A stretch of 64,000 nucleotides of DNA from Rhizobiales bacterium CCH3-A5 (GCA_001556025.1 LSIB01000190.1:45001-109000); one strand, 5' to 3'. Numbered from the stretch's first letter, positions 1 through 8,781 are shown. The notes: generated by a model from the letters alone, not told the origin. Translations and numbers: made by a program.

Positions 1-2
1 TG

Positions 3-1106
3 CGTGCCGCCGGCGCGAGCCCCGAAATGATCCGCGCCATGATCCAGGCCTTCGGCGGCAAGGTCCGGACCGGCCCGCTGCCGGACGGACAGGTGCTGCA
101 GGCGCTCTACGCGCCGGGCCCGAGGCCCGGCGATCCGCGCCAGATCGTGCGCGTGTCGCTTTTGGCCGCCGGCCAGCCCGACGGCACGATCGCCATCAAC
201 GACAAGGGCGTCTTCGTCCCGGTCACGCTGCCGAGGCAGGAGGTGGTCGGGCCGCAGCGTCCGCAGCGCAAGGCCGCCGACGACGAGGATGACGAGGATG
301 ACGAAGGCGCGGGCGGTGCGCGCCTCTATGAGAGCCTTTACGAGACCGGCCTGCGCCACGAGTTGCCGCGCCCGATGATCGACGAACTCGTCAGGATCTT
401 TTCCTACGATCTCGATTTCCAGCAGCGCGTCCGCCCCAGCGACAATCTCGAGGTGATCTTCACCGAGGACGACGAAGGCGAGCGCGGCGAGATCCTGTCA
501 GCTTCCCTGACCATCGGCGGCGAGACCCGGCGCGTTTTCCGCTACCAGGCGCCCGAGGACGGGCTGATCGAGTATTTCGACGACGAGGGCAAATCGCTGA
601 AGAAGTTCCTGCTGCGCAAGCCGATCGCTGATGGCGAGATGCGCTCGGGCTTCGGCATGCGCTACCACCCGATCATGCGCTATTCGAAGATGCATACGGG
701 CGTCGACTGGGCAAACCGCATCGGCACGCCGATCCTGGCGGCCGGCAACGGCACGGTGATCAAGGCCGAATGGGATTCGGGCTATGGCCGCCGCATCGAG
801 CTGCAGCACGCCAACGGCTACGTCACCGCCTATTCGCACCAGTCGGCCTTCGCCAAGGGCATCGCGCCGGGCGTCAAGGTGCGGCAGGGACAGGTCATCG
901 GCTATCTCGGCAATACCGGGCTCTCTACCGGCCCGCATCTGCATTACGAGGTGCTGGTCAACGGCAATTTCGTCAATCCGATGAAAATCCGCGTGCCGCG
1001 CGGCCGCGAGCTCGACGGCCGCACGCTGGTCGAGTTCAAGCGCCAGCGCGAGGAGATCCAGAGCCTGATCCAGCGCGCCGGCGGCACGGTCGCGCAACTG
1101 CGCTGA
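3..1106 (+). CDS. M23 family metallopeptidase, 5' end outside window
   Basis: The frame is already open at the window edge, so the N-terminus (probably a signal or anchor) is missing. Counting from the first internal ATG at 27, 359 residues are visible. The C-terminal part is a LytM-type peptidase M23 domain: zinc ligands H223/D227 in HTGVDW and the HxH pair H304/H306 in GPHLHYEV are all present, so it should be an active peptidoglycan endopeptidase of the periplasm. A very acidic Asp/Glu run occupies about residues 84-93, ahead of the catalytic domain, and probably acts as a linker. The tail after the domain is charged and helical. The family is clear; the cell-wall bond cut is not deducible. 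Confidence 0.9.
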   Translation, partial: RAAGASPEMIRAMIQAFGGKVRTGPLPDGQVLQALYAPGPRPGDPRQIVRVSLLAAGQPDGTIAINDKGVFVPVTLPRQEVVGPQRPQRKAADDEDDEDDEGAGGARLYESLYETGLRHELPRPMIDELVRIFSYDLDFQQRVRPSDNLEVIFTEDDEGERGEILSASLTIGGETRRVFRYQAPEDGLIEYFDDEGKSLKKFLLRKPIADGEMRSGFGMRYHPIMRYSKMHTGVDWANRIGTPILAAGNGTVIKAEWDSGYGRRIELQHANGYVTAYSHQSAFAKGIAPGVKVRQGQVIGYLGNTGLSTGPHLHYEVLVNGNFVNPMKIRVPRGRELDGRTLVEFKRQREEIQSLIQRAGGTVAQLR

Positions 1107-1217
1107 GCGCATGGCAAGCCGCGAGGTGACGGTTTGAGCCGCGCCTGACGCTTGACTCGCGCCCCTGCTTCGGCGCACCGGATGGAGCCTTTCTCATCCC
1201 GCCAGCGGCACCCGGCC

Positions 1218-2132
1218 ATGCTCGCCTCGCTCCTCGTCGTCCTGCCCGTCTTCGGCCTGATCGCGCTCGGCTATGCCGCACGCTGGCTCAAGATCGTCCG
1301 CGAGACCACCGGCGAGGGTCTCTCGGACTTCGTTTTCGTGCTGGCGGTACCCTGCCTCCTGTTCAAGACGCTGGCGACCGCCAACATCCCGGCCGTCCAA
1401 CCCTGGGGCTACTGGATCGCCTATTTCGCCGGCCTGACGATCGTCTGGGCGCTGGCGATGCTGATCGCGCGCCGGGTTTTCGCCCGCTCGGGGCCGGAAC
1501 TCGTGGTCTCGGGCTTCGCCGCCGCGCAGTCCAACACCGTCTTCGTCGGCATCCCGATGATCCTGAAGGCCTATGGCGAGGCCGGCGCGGTGCCGCTCGG
1601 CCTGCTGCTCGCGGTCCATCTGCCGGTCACGATGACGGCCGCGACAATTCTGGCCGAGGGCCGCTCCGCCTCGTTCGGCATGCTGGTGAAACGCCTCTTC
1701 ACCCATCCCATCATCATCGGCATCCTGCTCGGCTTGATGGCGCGCCCGATCGTCGGGCTGATCCCAACGCCGCTCTGGACGATCGTCGATCTGCTGGCCG
1801 GCGCCGCCGTGCCCTGCGCCTTGATCAGCCTCGGCATCGCCATGCGCCGCTATGGCGTCAAGTCGGGCATCGGCCTGCCGGCGGTGTTGAGTGGCCTGAA
1901 GCTCGGCCTGCATCCGCTGATCGTCTATGTGCTTGCGACGAAAGTCTTTTCGATGCCGGCGCACTGGTCGGGCGTCGCGGTGCTCTTCGCCGCGTGCCCC
2001 TGCGGAATCAACGCCTATCTCTTCGCCGAGCGCTACCGGCAGGGCGTGGCGGACGCCTCCAGCGCGATCGCGCTCTCGACCACGCTGTCGCTCTTCACCA
2101 CGGCGGCCTGGCTGACCTGGCTCGGCGTGTGA
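1218..2132 (+). CDS. AEC family transporter (auxin efflux carrier-like permease)
   Basis: A 304-residue, almost wholly hydrophobic protein with about ten predicted membrane segments, starting LLVVLPVFGLIALGYAARWL and carrying the small-residue-rich crossover segments of the AEC (membrane transport protein) family. Bacterial members export or import small organic acids such as malate or malonate; the substrate here cannot be read. I chose ATG 1218 because it opens directly on the first membrane segment; an in-frame ATG at 1182 would add 12 polar residues. It converges on gluQ with a 6-bp gap, so no dedicated terminator is visible between them. Confidence 0.85.
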   Translation: MLASLLVVLPVFGLIALGYAARWLKIVRETTGEGLSDFVFVLAVPCLLFKTLATANIPAVQPWGYWIAYFAGLTIVWALAMLIARRVFARSGPELVVSGFAAAQSNTVFVGIPMILKAYGEAGAVPLGLLLAVHLPVTMTAATILAEGRSASFGMLVKRLFTHPIIIGILLGLMARPIVGLIPTPLWTIVDLLAGAAVPCALISLGIAMRRYGVKSGIGLPAVLSGLKLGLHPLIVYVLATKVFSMPAHWSGVAVLFAACPCGINAYLFAERYRQGVADASSAIALSTTLSLFTTAAWLTWLGV

Positions 2133-2138
2133 CGCAAA

Positions 2139-3035
2139 TCAGCCGAAACCGAGCCGTATCCTGATCTCGCCAGCCGTCACGCCTTTCGCGCGCAAATCCG
2201 CAAGGCTCTCCGAGCCCCGGCTCTTGGCGAGCTTGTCGCCGCCTTCGTCCAGCAGCAGAGGATGGAAATGGTAGAGCGGCGTGGCCAACCCGAGCAGCCT
2301 CTGCAGCACTACATGGATGTCGGTCGCGGCCTCGAGATCGCGCCCGCGCACGACATGGGTCACGCCCTGTAAGGCATCATCGACCACAACGGAGAGGTGA
2401 TAGCTCGTGGGCGTGTCCTTGCGCGCCAGCACAACGTCGCCCCAGCGGGCAGGGTCGGCCGTGACAACCGTGGTTGCGCCCCCCGCGTCGAAGATTACGT
2501 AAACCGCCGGCGCGCCGACCGCCTCGATCGCCCGGTCCATCGCCAGCCGCAGGACATGCGGCGCGCCCGCCACCACACGCCGCGCCACCCCGTCAGGCTC
2601 GAGCGCCCGGCAGGTTCCCGGATAGAGCGGCGCATTGTCGGGATCGACCGGCCACTCGCCGCCGGCCTCCGCCCGGCGCGTCGCCGTCGCCCGTTTGACC
2701 TCGCTGCGCGAGCAGAAACAGGGATAGACCAGCCCCCTCCCCTGCAGATTGCCGAGCGCCTCTGCATAGTCTGAAAGATGGTCGGATTGCCGCCGGGCCG
2801 CGCCGTCGAAGACGATGCCGAGCCAGGCGAGATCATCATGGATCGCCTGTTCGAACTCCGGCCGGCAGCGTGTCGGGTCGATATCCTCGATCCGCAGCAG
2901 CAGCTTGCCGCCGAATCGCCGCGCCAGAGCCTGATTCGTCAGTGCCGAGAGCGCATGGCCGAGATGCAGCCGACCGTTCGGGCTGGGCGCAAAACGCAGG
3001 ACCGGCCGTGCCGGTTCGGAGGAGGATTTCGTCAT
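2139..3035 (-). CDS. gluQ: Glutamyl-Q tRNA(Asp) synthetase
   Basis: 298 residues. The class I aminoacyl-tRNA synthetase signature is present as RFAPSPNGRLHLGHALS (HLGH at about 24-27) and the second ATP motif as DKLAKS. A CxC pair (YPCFCSRSE) and a later Cys (YPGTCR) form the zinc site typical of GluQRS. The protein lacks the C-terminal anticodon-binding domain of GltX, and the length fits the truncated paralogue that activates glutamate and transfers it to queuosine-34 of tRNA(Asp). Divergent from the glycosylase gene with 95 bp between the starts. Confidence 0.93.
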   Translation of the reverse strand: MTKSSSEPARPVLRFAPSPNGRLHLGHALSALTNQALARRFGGKLLLRIEDIDPTRCRPEFEQAIHDDLAWLGIVFDGAARRQSDHLSDYAEALGNLQGRGLVYPCFCSRSEVKRATATRRAEAGGEWPVDPDNAPLYPGTCRALEPDGVARRVVAGAPHVLRLAMDRAIEAVGAPAVYVIFDAGGATTVVTADPARWGDVVLARKDTPTSYHLSVVVDDALQGVTHVVRGRDLEAATDIHVVLQRLLGLATPLYHFHPLLLDEGGDKLAKSRGSESLADLRAKGVTAGEIRIRLGFG

Positions 3036-3130
3036 CGCCCCTGTCTATGGTCTGCGACGCCGACGGCAAGGAGAACCTGCGCGCGATCCTGCCACGCTTC
3101 GGCGCGAGGACAACCGATAGACGCGAGACC

Positions 3131-3772
3131 ATGACGATCATCGCCTGCGACGCCGATCTGGAGCAAGGCATGGCGGCGCTGGCCGCCCTCCAGCCGGAAT
3201 GGCGCACGATCATCGCACGGACCGGTCTGCCGCCGCTGCGCCGCCGCGCAGCCGGCTTCGAGGCGCTGGTCGGCATCGTCGTCGGGCAGCAGCTTTCGGT
3301 CGCGAGCGCCCGGGCGGTCTTGGCCCGCGTCGAAAGCGTGCTCGCGCCGCTGACGCCCGAACGCATTCTGGCGGCGACAGACGACGAAATGCGGCTATCG
3401 GGGCTGTCGCGGCCCAAGCAGCGCACGTTGCGCGCCGTTGCGGCCGCTATCGACACGGGCCAGCTCGACCTCGCGACACTGGAGGGCGCCTCTCCGGAAT
3501 TCGTCCACGCGCACATGACAGCCGTCAGCGGCATCGGCCCCTGGACGGCCGACATCTACCTGCTCTTCTGCCTCGGCCATCGCGACGGCTTTGCGGCGGG
3601 CGACCTCGCCATCCAGGAGGCCGCCCGCGTCGCCTTCGGGCTGCCGGGCCGGCCGAAAGCCGCCGAACTCACCACGATGGCCGAGGCCTGGCGGCCCTGG
3701 CGCGGCGTCGCCGCCCGCCTGCTCTGGGCCTATTATGCCACGCTGAAAGCCCGCGAGGGGGTCACCCCCTGA
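3131..3772 (+). CDS. DNA-3-methyladenine glycosylase (AlkA-like, HhH-GPD family)
   Basis: 213 residues from ATG 3131; the frame is open further upstream, but that part overlaps the gluQ start and has no family similarity. The core holds the helix-hairpin-helix (SGIGPWTADIYLLFCLG) followed by the Gly/Pro-rich loop and catalytic aspartate in AAGDLAIQE, the hallmarks of HhH-GPD base excision glycosylases. It lacks the four-Cys iron-sulfur motif of EndoIII and MutY, and the N-terminal domain of E. coli AlkA, so it is the short bacterial AlkA II type. It likely removes alkylated purines. The 3' end overlaps the convergent aldolase gene by 11 bp. Confidence 0.88.
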   Translation: MTIIACDADLEQGMAALAALQPEWRTIIARTGLPPLRRRAAGFEALVGIVVGQQLSVASARAVLARVESVLAPLTPERILAATDDEMRLSGLSRPKQRTLRAVAAAIDTGQLDLATLEGASPEFVHAHMTAVSGIGPWTADIYLLFCLGHRDGFAAGDLAIQEAARVAFGLPGRPKAAELTTMAEAWRPWRGVAARLLWAYYATLKAREGVTP

Positions 3773-4556
3773 CGATCTTCAGCGCCGTCTGCGAGGCCGT
3801 GCGCAGGAAGGCCGTGTCGCTCATCACGGTGACGAGTTTTGCGCCCATCGCGACAAAGGCCTTCGCCCGCTCGGCCGACTGGGCGTAGATCGCGACCGGC
3901 TTCTTGGCGGCCGAGGCACGCGCGATGATATGGGCGATCGCCTCGTCGACCTCTTTCGACAGGGCATCGACCCGCGCGCCGCCAGACAGCGCGATCGACA
4001 GATCCGACGGGCCGATGAAGACCGCGTCGATGCCGTTCAGCGCCAGGATGTCGTCGAGGATCGCCATCGCCTCGCGCGTCTCGATCATGGCAAAACTCAT
4101 CGAGAAGCGGTTGGCCTCCTTGAGATAGCCGTTCTGGTCGAGCCCCGACGCGCCCAAGCCGCCATAGGCGCCCCAGCTCCGCTCGCCCATCGGCGGATAT
4201 TTGGAATAGGCGGCGAAGGCCTTCGCATCGGCCATGGTGTTGATCATCGGCGCGATCACCCCCGAGACACCGGCATCGAACAGCCGCGAGACGTTCTGGA
4301 ACTCGCCGACCGGAATGCGCGCCAGCGCCGGCTTGCCGGCCGCGTTGATCAGGGGGATCGCCCGGATCACGGAACCGAGCGTGATCGGCCCGTGCTGCAT
4401 GTCGAGCGTGACGGCGTCGAAGCCTTCCTGAGCGATGATGCCGGCGATGCTGGGATCGTCGATGCCGAGCCAGGCGGACAGGATGGTGTCGCCCTTGGCG
4501 AGACGGTCGGCGAGGGAGGACAGGATCGTCGGCTTGCCGATCGCAGGGGTGGCCAT
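3762..4556 (-). CDS. HpcH/HpaI aldolase/citrate lyase family protein
   Basis: 264 residues forming a TIM barrel of the HpcH/HpaI class II aldolase family. Recognisable blocks are ILSAWLGIDDPSIAGI, the EGFDAVTLDMQHGP strand with the catalytic-base His, the arginine strand ALARIPVGE, VIAPMINTMADAKAF, and PPMGERSWG. Enzymes of this group cleave 4-hydroxy-2-oxo acids such as 2-keto-3-deoxyglucarate or 4-hydroxy-2-oxoheptanedioate to pyruvate plus an aldehyde using a divalent metal. No pathway neighbours are present, so the substrate is open. Start is ATG 4556. Confidence 0.88.
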   Translation of the reverse strand: MATPAIGKPTILSSLADRLAKGDTILSAWLGIDDPSIAGIIAQEGFDAVTLDMQHGPITLGSVIRAIPLINAAGKPALARIPVGEFQNVSRLFDAGVSGVIAPMINTMADAKAFAAYSKYPPMGERSWGAYGGLGASGLDQNGYLKEANRFSMSFAMIETREAMAILDDILALNGIDAVFIGPSDLSIALSGGARVDALSKEVDEAIAHIIARASAAKKPVAIYAQSAERAKAFVAMGAKLVTVMSDTAFLRTASQTALKIVRG

Positions 4557-4629
4557 GGCGCGTTCTTCCGGTTTCGGCCCACTCTCTTGAGCATGGTGGG
4601 GCGCGAAACTTGAACCGCTGCGGCCCGGA

Positions 4630-4657
4630 AATGCAAACGGGCGCCCATGCGCCCGTT
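4630..4657 (-). terminator. Intrinsic terminator after the DUF1476 gene
   Basis: A perfect 9-bp inverted repeat (AACGGGCGC at 4636-4644, GCGCCCGTT at 4649-4657) with a 4-base loop. Read on the minus strand it is followed by a short T-rich tail (4630-4635). It lies 55 bp beyond the stop of the minus-strand DUF1476 gene, as expected for its terminator, although the T tract is interrupted. Confidence 0.6.
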
Positions 4658-4711
4658 ACAAAGTGGCCCTGCGTCTGACGGCGAGGGTCATGGCATCCGG
4701 AAGCCGCGCGC

Positions 4712-5035
4712 TCAGCGCCCGGCCTGGATCTCCTCGGCCGCCCTGACCAGCAATTCGCCCATCACCCGGCGGATCTCGTCGTCTCCGACCGTGACGCCGC
4801 CCGACGCGAAATCGCCACTGACCTTGCGCAGCACGTCGTCGTCGCCGGCCTCCTCGAAATCGGCGACCACCACCGCCTTGGCGTAGGCGTCGGCGTCCGG
4901 GCCCGTCTTGCCGAGCTTCTCGGCCGCCCAGAGCCCGAGCAGCTTGTTGCGGCGCGCCGTCGCCTTGAAGCGGAGCTCCTCGTCCAGGGCGAACTTGCTC
5001 TCGAAGGCATCCTTGCGCTGATCGAAGTTCGACAT
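4712..5035 (-). CDS. ATPase inhibitor subunit zeta (DUF1476)
   Basis: 107 residues from ATG 5035, starting MSNFDQRKDAFESKFALDEE. The conserved N-terminal block continues through the basic segment FKATARRNKLLGLWAAEKLG. This is the DUF1476 family whose Paracoccus member is the zeta subunit, an alphaproteobacterial inhibitor that blocks reverse rotation of the F1-ATPase through its N-terminal helix. The rest is an acidic four-helix bundle. Longer upstream starts are possible but only add residues read from the GC-rich leader. The gene is divergent from purC. Confidence 0.9.
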   Translation of the reverse strand: MSNFDQRKDAFESKFALDEELRFKATARRNKLLGLWAAEKLGKTGPDADAYAKAVVVADFEEAGDDDVLRKVSGDFASGGVTVGDDEIRRVMGELLVRAAEEIQAGR

Positions 5036-5434
5036 GCGGTTCAAGTCCTCTTGCGGGCCAGCCCTGATGCGGGCGTCTCGGGAAATCGGCATCGACCCCC
5101 GCCATATAAGATGAGCCGGGCCGCACGGCCAGAGTGATCTGGGATTTCCGCTGACCTTAGGGAGAGCGCGCCGGGAGGGCGCGCGGCGTGCGCGAAATGC
5201 GGATTTGTTGCGTTTGCAGTGCAGAAGGGCCATATAGCGGGCGCGCAGGCGGCCCCCCGGCCGTCATCGCATTGAGCCGGCCGGCGCTGCGGTCTAGGCT
5301 GATTCGGTTCGCGCCGGACGCCTCGACCAGAGACCGCAGGAAACCGGCCGACCAGGGGCCCCGATCCCGCCGCGGGCGACCGCGTCCAGAGAAAGGCCGA
5401 TCTTTTGGATTTCCTCAAGCCACGGTATATCCCC
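5036..5434. other. Divergent intergenic region between the zeta-inhibitor gene and purC
   Basis: 399 bp without a supportable gene. It contains a GC-only hairpin (GCGCGCC 5166-5172, loop GGGAG, GGCGCGC 5178-5184), one reasonable sigma-70-type promoter toward purC (separate entry) and a second weaker candidate around 5206-5238 (TTGCGT with a 19-bp spacer to TATAGC). The zeta-inhibitor promoter must also lie here; I cannot place it confidently. Confidence 0.6.
5272..5300 (+). promoter_or_regulatory. Candidate sigma-70-type promoter for purC
   Basis: TTGAGC at 5272-5277 and TAGGCT at 5295-5300 separated by exactly 17 bp, about 135 bp before the purC start. The match to the -35/-10 consensus is partial, and GC-rich alphaproteobacterial promoters are hard to call by eye. 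Confidence 0.3.
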
Positions 5435-6199
5435 ATGAATCGCCGCCGTCGCATCTACGAAGGCAAGGCGAAGGTCCTCTATGAAGGACCTGAGCCCGGA
5501 ACGCTGATCCAGCACTTCAAGGATGACGCCACCGCCTTCAACGCCAAGAAGCATGAAGTGATCGACGGCAAGGGCGTTCTCAACAACCGCATCTCCGAGC
5601 ACATTTTCTCGAACCTGAACGACATCGGCGTGCCGACGCATTTCATCCGCCGGCTGAACATGCGCGAGCAGCTCATCCGCGAGGTTGAGATCATTCCGCT
5701 CGAGATCGTCGTCCGCAACGTCGCCGCCGGTTCGCTGGCGACGCGGCTGGGGCTCGAGGAAGGCACGCAACTGCCGCGCTCGATCATCGAGTTCTATTAC
5801 AAGAACGATGCGCTCAACGACCCGATGGTCTCCGAGGAGCACATCACCGCCTTCGGCTGGGCGACGCCGCAGGAGATCGACGACATCATGGCGCTGGCGA
5901 TCCGCGTCAACGACTTCCTGTCGGGCCTGTTTCTGGGCGCCGGCATCCGCTTGGTCGACTTCAAGATCGAATGCGGCCGGCTCTGGGAAGGCGAGATGAT
6001 GCGCATCGTCGTCGCCGACGAGATCAGCCCCGATTCCTGCCGTCTCTGGGACATCAAGTCGAAGGACAAACTCGACAAGGACCGCTTCCGCCGCGACATG
6101 GGCGGGCTGATCGAGGCCTATACCGAAGTCGCACGCCGCCTCGGCATTCTCGGCGAGAACGAGAAGCCGGGCCCCGCCGGCCCGCGACTGGTGCAGTAG
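5435..6199 (+). CDS. purC: Phosphoribosylaminoimidazole-succinocarboxamide synthase
   Basis: 254 residues from ATG 5435, beginning [18 protein letters not shown], the usual start of the rhizobial enzyme; an in-frame TTG/ATG further up adds only about ten unconserved residues. SAICAR synthetase landmarks are present: the KAK(V)LYEGP ATP-binding strand, [28 protein letters not shown], and LVDFKIECG followed by [13 protein letters not shown]. It condenses CAIR with aspartate using ATP, step 8 of IMP synthesis. purS and purQ lie just downstream with a small lipoprotein gene in between, so a purine transcription unit is likely. Confidence 0.97.
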   Translation: MNRRRRIYEGKAKVLYEGPEPGTLIQHFKDDATAFNAKKHEVIDGKGVLNNRISEHIFSNLNDIGVPTHFIRRLNMREQLIREVEIIPLEIVVRNVAAGSLATRLGLEEGTQLPRSIIEFYYKNDALNDPMVSEEHITAFGWATPQEIDDIMALAIRVNDFLSGLFLGAGIRLVDFKIECGRLWEGEMMRIVVADEISPDSCRLWDIKSKDKLDKDRFRRDMGGLIEAYTEVARRLGILGENEKPGPAGPRLVQ

Positions 6200-6264
6200 A
6201 CTTGGCTGGTGCGACCAGCGCCGACGCTCGTCCCGCGAAACGGACGACAGACCGGCGAAACGAG

Positions 6265-6834
6265 ATGATGCGGGAGCGCTTGCGCTCCCGTTTTCGCGTC
6301 GGGATGCTGGCCTGCGGCCTCGCTTTGCTGTCCGGCTGCAGCAATCAGTTCGGCCCCGGCATCGCCGGGCTTGCCGCCAGCGATGGCTGGCAGCCTTTGC
6401 CGATCGGCTCCTGGGTGCTGAATGACGGGCTCGCCGTCGAGGCCATGTCGTTCTGCCCGCGCGCGACCTGCGCGCAGCAGGGCTTCGCCGCCCTCCTGAC
6501 GCTGGAAGGCCGCGAGGCCGAAGCGCTGGAGCGCCAGCTTGCCGGCGACCCGGCCCGCCTCGCGCGCGAATTTTCAAAGCCCGCGGCGGCACCTGCCACG
6601 AAAGCGAAAACCAAGCCCGCACCGCGCCCGAAGACGACGACGACGGTTGAGCGCTTTGCGGACGGCGACGCCAGCGGCCTGCTGATCGAGATCAGCGCCG
6701 ACGTGACCGGGAAGCGCGCCGCGACCGCGATCCTGTTCGCGCGACAGGACGAGCGCCTCGTGGTGGCGCTCGCCGTCGCTTCCGAGGCGGACAAGGCGCG
6801 CAGCCAGGCCATCGCCACCTGGCGCAGCCGCTGA
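6265..6834 (+). CDS. Putative lipoprotein of unknown function
   Basis: 189 residues from ATG 6265 (a second ATG follows at 6268). The N-terminus is basic (RERLRSRFRVG), then hydrophobic, ending in the lipobox LLSGC with Cys near residue 25, so the mature protein should be lipid-anchored. The middle contains an Ala/Lys/Pro-rich low-complexity linker (PAAAPATKAKTKPAPRPKTT) before a compact C-terminal domain. I do not recognise a family. It sits 65 bp after purC and 81 bp before purS and may be carried on the purine transcript without sharing its function. Confidence 0.75.
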   Translation: MMRERLRSRFRVGMLACGLALLSGCSNQFGPGIAGLAASDGWQPLPIGSWVLNDGLAVEAMSFCPRATCAQQGFAALLTLEGREAEALERQLAGDPARLAREFSKPAAAPATKAKTKPAPRPKTTTTVERFADGDASGLLIEISADVTGKRAATAILFARQDERLVVALAVASEADKARSQAIATWRSR

Positions 6835-6915
6835 TTCGCTCAGGCACGAAACTACAAGAGGTTGAGCCGGGCGCGATTCGTCGCTAAGCCACGCGCCATC
6901 AGCTTGGAGAGCCCC

Positions 6916-7158
6916 ATGAAAGCCCGCGTCACCGTGACCCTGAAGACAGGCGTGCTCGATCCGCAGGGCAAGGCGATCGAGGGCGCGCTTAGATCGCTCG
7001 GCATCGCCGGCGTCGATTCGGTGCGGCAGGGCAAGGTGTTCGACATCGCGCTTTCTGGCTCCGACACGGCGGCAGCAGAAGCTGCCTTGAAAACGGCCTG
7101 CGAGAAGTTGCTGGCCAACACCGTGATCGAGAATTATCGCGTCGAAATCGAGGGCTGA
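6916..7158 (+). CDS. purS: Phosphoribosylformylglycinamidine synthase subunit PurS
   Basis: 80 residues from ATG 6916, starting MKARVTVTLKTGVLDPQGKA with the typical GxxxVxxVRQGKxFD core and the C-terminal ANTVIENY block. PurS is the small structural subunit that bridges PurQ (glutaminase) and the small form of PurL in FGAM synthase. An upstream start would read through non-conserved leader. Four bases separate its stop from the purQ start, implying translational coupling. Confidence 0.95.
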   Translation: MKARVTVTLKTGVLDPQGKAIEGALRSLGIAGVDSVRQGKVFDIALSGSDTAAAEAALKTACEKLLANTVIENYRVEIEG

Positions 7159-7162
7159 CGCG

Positions 7163-7858
7163 ATGAAAGCCGCTGTCATCACCTTTCCCGGCTCCAATCG
7201 CGAGGGCGACGTCGCCAGGGCGCTGCGCCAGGCCGGCGCGACCGTGACGCCGGTCTGGCACGCCGAAACCGCGCTGCCGGCCGGCACCGACCTCGTCGTG
7301 CTGCCGGGCGGCTTCTCCTATGGCGACTATCTGCGCACCGGCGCGATCGCCGGCCGCGCCAACATCATGGACGCGACGCGGGCGCACGCGGCGCGCGGCG
7401 GTTTCGTGCTCGGCATCTGCAACGGTTTTCAGATCGCCTGCGAGGCCGGGCTTCTACCCGGCATCCTGATGCGCAACGCCGACCTGAAATTCGTCTGCAA
7501 GCGCCAGCATCTCACTGTCGAGCGCGCCGACACGCCCTATGCCTGCGCCTATGCCAAGGGTCAGGTCATCGACGTCTGCATCGCTCATGGCGAGGGCAAC
7601 TACATCGCCGATACTGAGACGCTGGCGCGGCTCGAGGGCGAGGGGCTCGTCGCATTTCGCTATTGCGACGCGGAGGGCAAGGTCACGGCCGAAGCGAACC
7701 CCAACGGCTCGCAGAACGGTATCGCCGGCATCTATTCGCCTGGCTTCAACGTGCTCGGCCTGATGCCGCACCCTGAGAACCTGATCGACGGGCTGACCGG
7801 CGGAACGGACGGGCGCGGGATGTTCGAGAGTTTGATGGCCGGCAGGAAGGCGGCCTGA
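7163..7858 (+). CDS. purQ: Phosphoribosylformylglycinamidine synthase subunit PurQ (glutamine amidotransferase)
   Basis: 231 residues. Class I glutamine amidotransferase: nucleophile Cys86 in VLGICNGFQ, and the His/Glu pair of the triad in LMPHPENLID. The start MKAAVITFPGSNREGD is canonical. It supplies ammonia from glutamine to PurL. The expected third partner, purL, is not next to it in this window; the following genes are on the opposite strand and unrelated. Confidence 0.96.
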   Translation: MKAAVITFPGSNREGDVARALRQAGATVTPVWHAETALPAGTDLVVLPGGFSYGDYLRTGAIAGRANIMDATRAHAARGGFVLGICNGFQIACEAGLLPGILMRNADLKFVCKRQHLTVERADTPYACAYAKGQVIDVCIAHGEGNYIADTETLARLEGEGLVAFRYCDAEGKVTAEANPNGSQNGIAGIYSPGFNVLGLMPHPENLIDGLTGGTDGRGMFESLMAGRKAA

Positions 7859-7887
7859 CGGGATCGCAGGGTGCTCAAGTGCGCGGC

Positions 7888-7992
7888 CATCCCGGACAGG
7901 CTGCGAAGCAGCGCCGCTCCGGGGTCCATCATAGGGCGCCGTCGATCTTTACGATGGATCCTGGAGTCCGCTTCGCTGCGTCCGGGATGACG
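7888..7992. repeat. Dispersed palindromic intergenic repeat, family A, copy 1
   Basis: An imperfect inverted repeat of about 105 bp whose outer ends read CATCCCGGAC and GTCCGGGATGACGG, with inner arms GGGTCCATCATA and ACGATGGATCC. A second copy with the same outer and inner motifs is at 10728-10839. It fills the convergent gap between purQ and ccmG. No transposase is present, so it is a REP/BIME-like non-autonomous element. Confidence 0.7.
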
Positions 7993-8014
7993 GCGAGGTG
8001 CCGGCGAAAAGGCG

Positions 8015-8608
8015 CTACTTCCCCGCCATCGCCCGCGCCAGCATGCGCCCGGCGCTGTCGGCGTCGAGCGGGCCGACATGCTTGTCGAGGATGCGTCCGT
8101 CCGGGCCGATCAGAAACGTCTCGGGCACCCCATAGACTCCCCATTCGATCGCGGCGCGGCCTGCCTTGTCGACGCCGACCGCCGAGAACGGATTGCCGAG
8201 CGCGCCGAGGAAGCGCCGCGCGTTCTCGGCCTCGTCCTTGTAGTTGATGCCGACGACCGCGACCCGGCCCTGCTTCACGGCCGGCGATTCGGCCATCGCC
8301 ACGAGAAAAGGATGCTCGATCCGGCAGGGCGCGCACCAGCTCGCGAAGACGTTGACGATGGTGGCGCGCCCCTTGGCGAGATCGGCCATCGCGAAGGCCG
8401 GCACGGATTGACCACCCTGCTGAAGCCCCTCGAGCGCTTCAAGCGTGATCGCGGGCGCAGGCTTGCCGATCAGCGCCGAGGGCACCTTGCTGGCGTTGCC
8501 GGCGAAAAGTCCGGCGAGAAACACCAGCGAAAGCGCCCCGAAAAGAATCAGCGGGATCGCAAACAGCCATGAGATGCGGCGGCGCGGCGCGGTCTCGGTC
8601 TGGCTCAC
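8015..8608 (-). CDS. ccmG: Thiol:disulfide interchange protein, cytochrome c biogenesis (CcmG/DsbE)
   Basis: 197 residues from a GTG at 8608 that overlaps the ccmD stop by four bases (GTGA); this overlap decides the start. A single N-terminal membrane segment (about residues 12-34) is followed by a periplasmic thioredoxin fold with active site WCAPC and the cis-proline region YGVPETFLI. CcmG reduces apocytochrome c or CcmH so heme can be attached. It is the last gene of the minus-strand ccm set; ccmE, ccmF and ccmH are not in the window. Confidence 0.93.
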   Translation of the reverse strand: MSQTETAPRRRISWLFAIPLILFGALSLVFLAGLFAGNASKVPSALIGKPAPAITLEALEGLQQGGQSVPAFAMADLAKGRATIVNVFASWCAPCRIEHPFLVAMAESPAVKQGRVAVVGINYKDEAENARRFLGALGNPFSAVGVDKAGRAAIEWGVYGVPETFLIGPDGRILDKHVGPLDADSAGRMLARAMAGK

Positions 8609-8781
8609 GGCGCGCCGTCCTTGACAGGACGCCGGCCCGCCCCGCGCTCCTCCAACGCCGCCAGCGCCCGCTTCTGCGCCGTATGGTCGCGCAGGATCGT
8701 CAGCACGAGCCCGCCGAGGATCAGCGCGACTGCGCCATAGGAGGCGAGGATGAAGGAGGCGTGCGGCCCAAGGCTCGTCAT
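8605..8781 (-). CDS. ccmD: Heme exporter protein CcmD
   Basis: A 58-residue reading frame from ATG 8781 to the stop at 8605, read directly from the sequence: it begins MTSLGPHASFILASYG, has one membrane helix (AVALILGGLVLTIL) and then a basic cytoplasmic tail (RDHTAQKRALAALEERG). Size, topology and position between ccmC and ccmG match CcmD, which helps release holo-CcmE from the CcmABC complex. The start is 10 bp after the ccmC stop and the stop overlaps the ccmG GTG, so the three are translationally coupled. Confidence 0.92.
   Translation of the reverse strand: MTSLGPHASFILASYGAVALILGGLVLTILRDHTAQKRALAALEERGAGRRPVKDGAP

Noticed and set aside
7879..8247. Open frame over the repeat and the start of ccmG
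   Set aside because: Derived from the palindromic element and antisense ccmG sequence.
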